From Lachnospiraceae bacterium UBA3711 (GTDB lineage: Bacteria > Bacillota > Clostridia > Lachnospirales > Lachnospiraceae): a stretch of DNA of 15,478 nt. Below are positions 13,691 through 15,478 of the stretch, one piece after another (position 1 is the stretch's first letter; the number at the start of each line of letters is the position of its first letter). A program made the translations under genes and the position numbers. The notes beneath the pieces are model-generated. The model did not search any database and was not told the DNA's origin. It saw only the letters and a list, made by a program, of their open reading frames with translations. The stretch is from contig DFHY01000094.1 of NCBI GenBank assembly GCA_002371345.1, positions 3,089-18,566 on the forward strand. Direction: 5' to 3'.

Positions 13691-13782
13691 TGGCTGCCGC
13701 ATTTAAACATCATTATGTGTGACTATTCAGCGCGATGGAGGCGCTGAGCAGTTGCCGTTATGTATGTTTAATGCGGCAGCCA
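13691..13782. other. Long 92-bp stem-loop upstream of dnaE
   Basis: The arm at 13691-13710 (TGGCTGCCGCATTTAAACAT) is complementary to 13764-13782 over 19 bp with a single bulged T. Inside, TCAGCGC (13727-13733) pairs perfectly with GCGCTGA (13741-13747) around GATGGAG, and GTGAC/GTTGC can add a wobble-rich pairing between them. No T-run follows, so it is not a plain terminator. It could be a structured leader or ncRNA, or a small non-autonomous palindromic element. No clear target duplication is seen. Confidence 0.5.
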
Positions 13783-13831
13783 TATACAACTCAGCCGGGA
13801 AGCTCACCGCCTCTTAGACAGGCGCGGCAAG

Positions 13832-13845
13832 TCTGCCGTCGGCAG
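13832..13845. repeat. 14-bp repeat TCTGCCGTCGGCAG, copy 2
   Basis: Identical to 12544-12557. It lies 19 bp before the dnaE ribosome binding site and may form a 6-bp stem in the dnaE leader only with a 1-nt loop, so it is more likely a DNA-level palindrome. Confidence 0.5.
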
Positions 13846-13874
13846 GCTCGAACAGTTACGAAGAGGAGAGACAA

Positions 13875-15478
13875 GTGAGATTCACACATCTTCATACACA
13901 TACAGAATACAGTCTGCTGGACGGCTCAAATAAGATCAGGGACTATGTCAGCCGTGTCAGGGAGCTGGGGATGGACAGCGCGGCTATTACAGACCACGGC
14001 GTGATGTACGGCGTGGTGGAATTCTATGAGGAATGCCGCCGCCAGGGCATACGCCCTGTTCTTGGATGTGAAGTGTATGTCGCTCCGGGTTCCAGATTTG
14101 ACCGCGAAACATCTGCGGGCGAAGACCGCTATTATCATCTCATTCTGCTTGCCGAGAACCAGACTGGTTATTCGAACCTCGTGAAGATAGTCTCATCGGG
14201 ATTTGAGGAAGGTTTCTATTACAGACCCCGGGTGGATAAGGAAGTGCTCAGGAAGTACCACGAAGGGCTGATCTGTACCTCCGCCTGCCTTGCCGGTGAG
14301 GTGGCAAGGCTTGTTACTAAGGGATTCTATGAAGACGCGAAAGAGGCAGCTCTGACCTACCGGGATATATTCGGAGAGGGGAACTTCTTCCTGGAGCTGC
14401 AGGATCACGGGCTGGACAACCAGAAGCTCGTCAACCAGAGTCTTGTCCGCATGTCCGCAGAGACCGGGATCCCTCTGGTCGCCACGAACGACTGCCACTA
14501 CACCAGAGCGGAGGACGCGGATGCTCATGACATCCTGCTCTGCATCCAGACCGGGAAAAAACTCTCGGATGAGAACCGTCTCAGATATGAGGGCGGCCAG
14601 TACTATGTCAAGAGTCCTGAGGAGATGGCGGAGCTCTTTCCGTACGCTCCGGAGGCACTTGAGAATACTCAGAAGATCGCTGAGCGCTGCGACGTCACGA
14701 TAGAATTCGGACAGTACAAGCTTCCGAGATTTAATGTCCCGGATGGGAAGAGCGCCTGGGAGTATCTTCAGGAGCTGTGCTGGAAGGGTCTGTCGGAGCG
14801 TTACGATCCGGTTCCTGATGAGGCGAAGGCGCGCCTTGAGAGCGAGCTGAACATCATATATTCCATGGGCTTTGTCGATTACTTCCTGATCGTGTGGGAC
14901 TACGTCAGATATGCCCGCTCAGCAAAGATCGCGGTTGGCCCGGGAAGAGGCTCCGCCGCGGGCTCTATTGTCTCATACGCGCTGGGAATCACGCAGCTCG
15001 ACCCGATCCGGTACAGCCTGCTGTTTGAGCGCTTCCTGAATCCGGAGCGCATATCCATGCCGGATATAGACATAGATTTCGAGCCGGAGCGCCGCTCTGA
15101 AGTATATGACTATGTCGTGCGCACATACGGAAAGGAAAATGTCGCCCAGATCATAACCTTCGGCACACTGAAGGCAAGAGGCGTGGTCCGTGATGTTGGA
15201 AGAGTCATGGATCTGCCTTACTCACTGTGCGATTCCATTTCCAAGCTCATACCCCTGCGCAATCCGATGAACGCAGCTTATGACGTGACAATTGACGTGG
15301 CTCTCAAGGTCAGCAGTGAGCTTCGCGGGATGTACGAGACCGATCCGAAGATACACACGCTTCTGGATATGTCAAGGAAGCTTGAAGGACTGCCGAGGAA
15401 TGTCGGCACCCATGCCGCAGGCGTAGTGATCTGCCAGAGAAGAGTGGACGATTACGTGCCGCTGGCGCTCACCTCCGA
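13875..15478 (+). CDS. dnaE: DNA polymerase III subunit alpha, N-terminal 534 residues (3' end outside window)
   Basis: Replicative polymerase of the C family. GTG 13875 is the start: GAGGAGA lies 6 nt upstream and the product begins VRFTHLHTHTEYSLLDG, the family N-terminus. The PHP domain keeps its metal ligands (His5-x-His7-x-His9, ITDHGVMYG), unlike the degenerate E. coli version, so metal-dependent PHP activity is possible. HYTRAEDADAHDILLCIQTG follows. The palm has GPGRGSAAGS (355-364) and the catalytic aspartates in PDIDIDFE (Asp397, Asp399, Asp401). RKLEGLPRNVGTHAAGVVI lies near the edge. The frame stays open to the last base. The sequence is of the DnaE1/DnaE3 type rather than PolC: there is no N-terminal OB fold or exonuclease insertion. 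Confidence 0.96.
   Translation, partial: MRFTHLHTHTEYSLLDGSNKIRDYVSRVRELGMDSAAITDHGVMYGVVEFYEECRRQGIRPVLGCEVYVAPGSRFDRETSAGEDRYYHLILLAENQTGYSNLVKIVSSGFEEGFYYRPRVDKEVLRKYHEGLICTSACLAGEVARLVTKGFYEDAKEAALTYRDIFGEGNFFLELQDHGLDNQKLVNQSLVRMSAETGIPLVATNDCHYTRAEDADAHDILLCIQTGKKLSDENRLRYEGGQYYVKSPEEMAELFPYAPEALENTQKIAERCDVTIEFGQYKLPRFNVPDGKSAWEYLQELCWKGLSERYDPVPDEAKARLESELNIIYSMGFVDYFLIVWDYVRYARSAKIAVGPGRGSAAGSIVSYALGITQLDPIRYSLLFERFLNPERISMPDIDIDFEPERRSEVYDYVVRTYGKENVAQIITFGTLKARGVVRDVGRVMDLPYSLCDSISKLIPLRNPMNAAYDVTIDVALKVSSELRGMYETDPKIHTLLDMSRKLEGLPRNVGTHAAGVVICQRRVDDYVPLALTS

Overview
The window reads as a chromosomal segment of a strictly anaerobic, moderately GC-rich Clostridia-type Firmicute (Lachnospiraceae-like; inferred from gene content and protein style, not from a search). 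Pointers are an NrdG-type glycyl-radical activase, a Firmicute-style acyl-ACP thioesterase, a CvfB/YitL S1 protein, a DnaE with an intact PHP metal site, strong purine-rich ribosome binding sites and sigma-A-like promoters. No insertion sequence, phage structural gene or CRISPR array is visible.

Layout. Positions 1-648 hold the 3' part of the anaerobic ribonucleotide reductase activase gene. A 359-bp gap follows, containing an unassigned strongly paired element (713-821) and a consensus promoter (860-888). Next comes a compact lysine/diaminopimelate operon, dapA-dapB-aspartokinase (1008-4012). It converges with a minus-strand ilvE (4256-5290) across a hairpin terminator and a short imperfect tandem repeat. 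ilvE is divergent from an operon made of a secreted, extremely acidic, catalytically degenerate M28-like protein (5497-7287) and nicotinate phosphoribosyltransferase (7308-8768). A stand-alone tRNA-Gln(CTG) with its own promoter and terminator follows.

A minus-strand XRE regulator (9054-9443), which looks leaderless, is divergent from an unrecognised 170-aa protein (9783-10295). The roughly 340 bp between them carry direct repeats, a palindrome and two promoter candidates. Then come an acyl-ACP thioesterase and CvfB (10378-11934), a nested palindromic spacer, a 78-aa conserved-looking small protein with a possibly switching leader, a CPBP-family membrane protease, a 92-bp long hairpin, and the start of dnaE, which runs off the right edge.

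How the genes connect. dapA, dapB and aspartokinase feed the aspartate pathway to diaminopimelate and lysine, with the kinase carrying the ACT feedback domains. ilvE handles branched-chain amino acids. PncB salvages nicotinate to NAD. The thioesterase releases fatty acids from ACP. The most unusual items are the acidic M28-like protein, whose catalytic Glu is replaced by Gln, and several strongly structured non-coding segments that I could not assign to a known RNA family.
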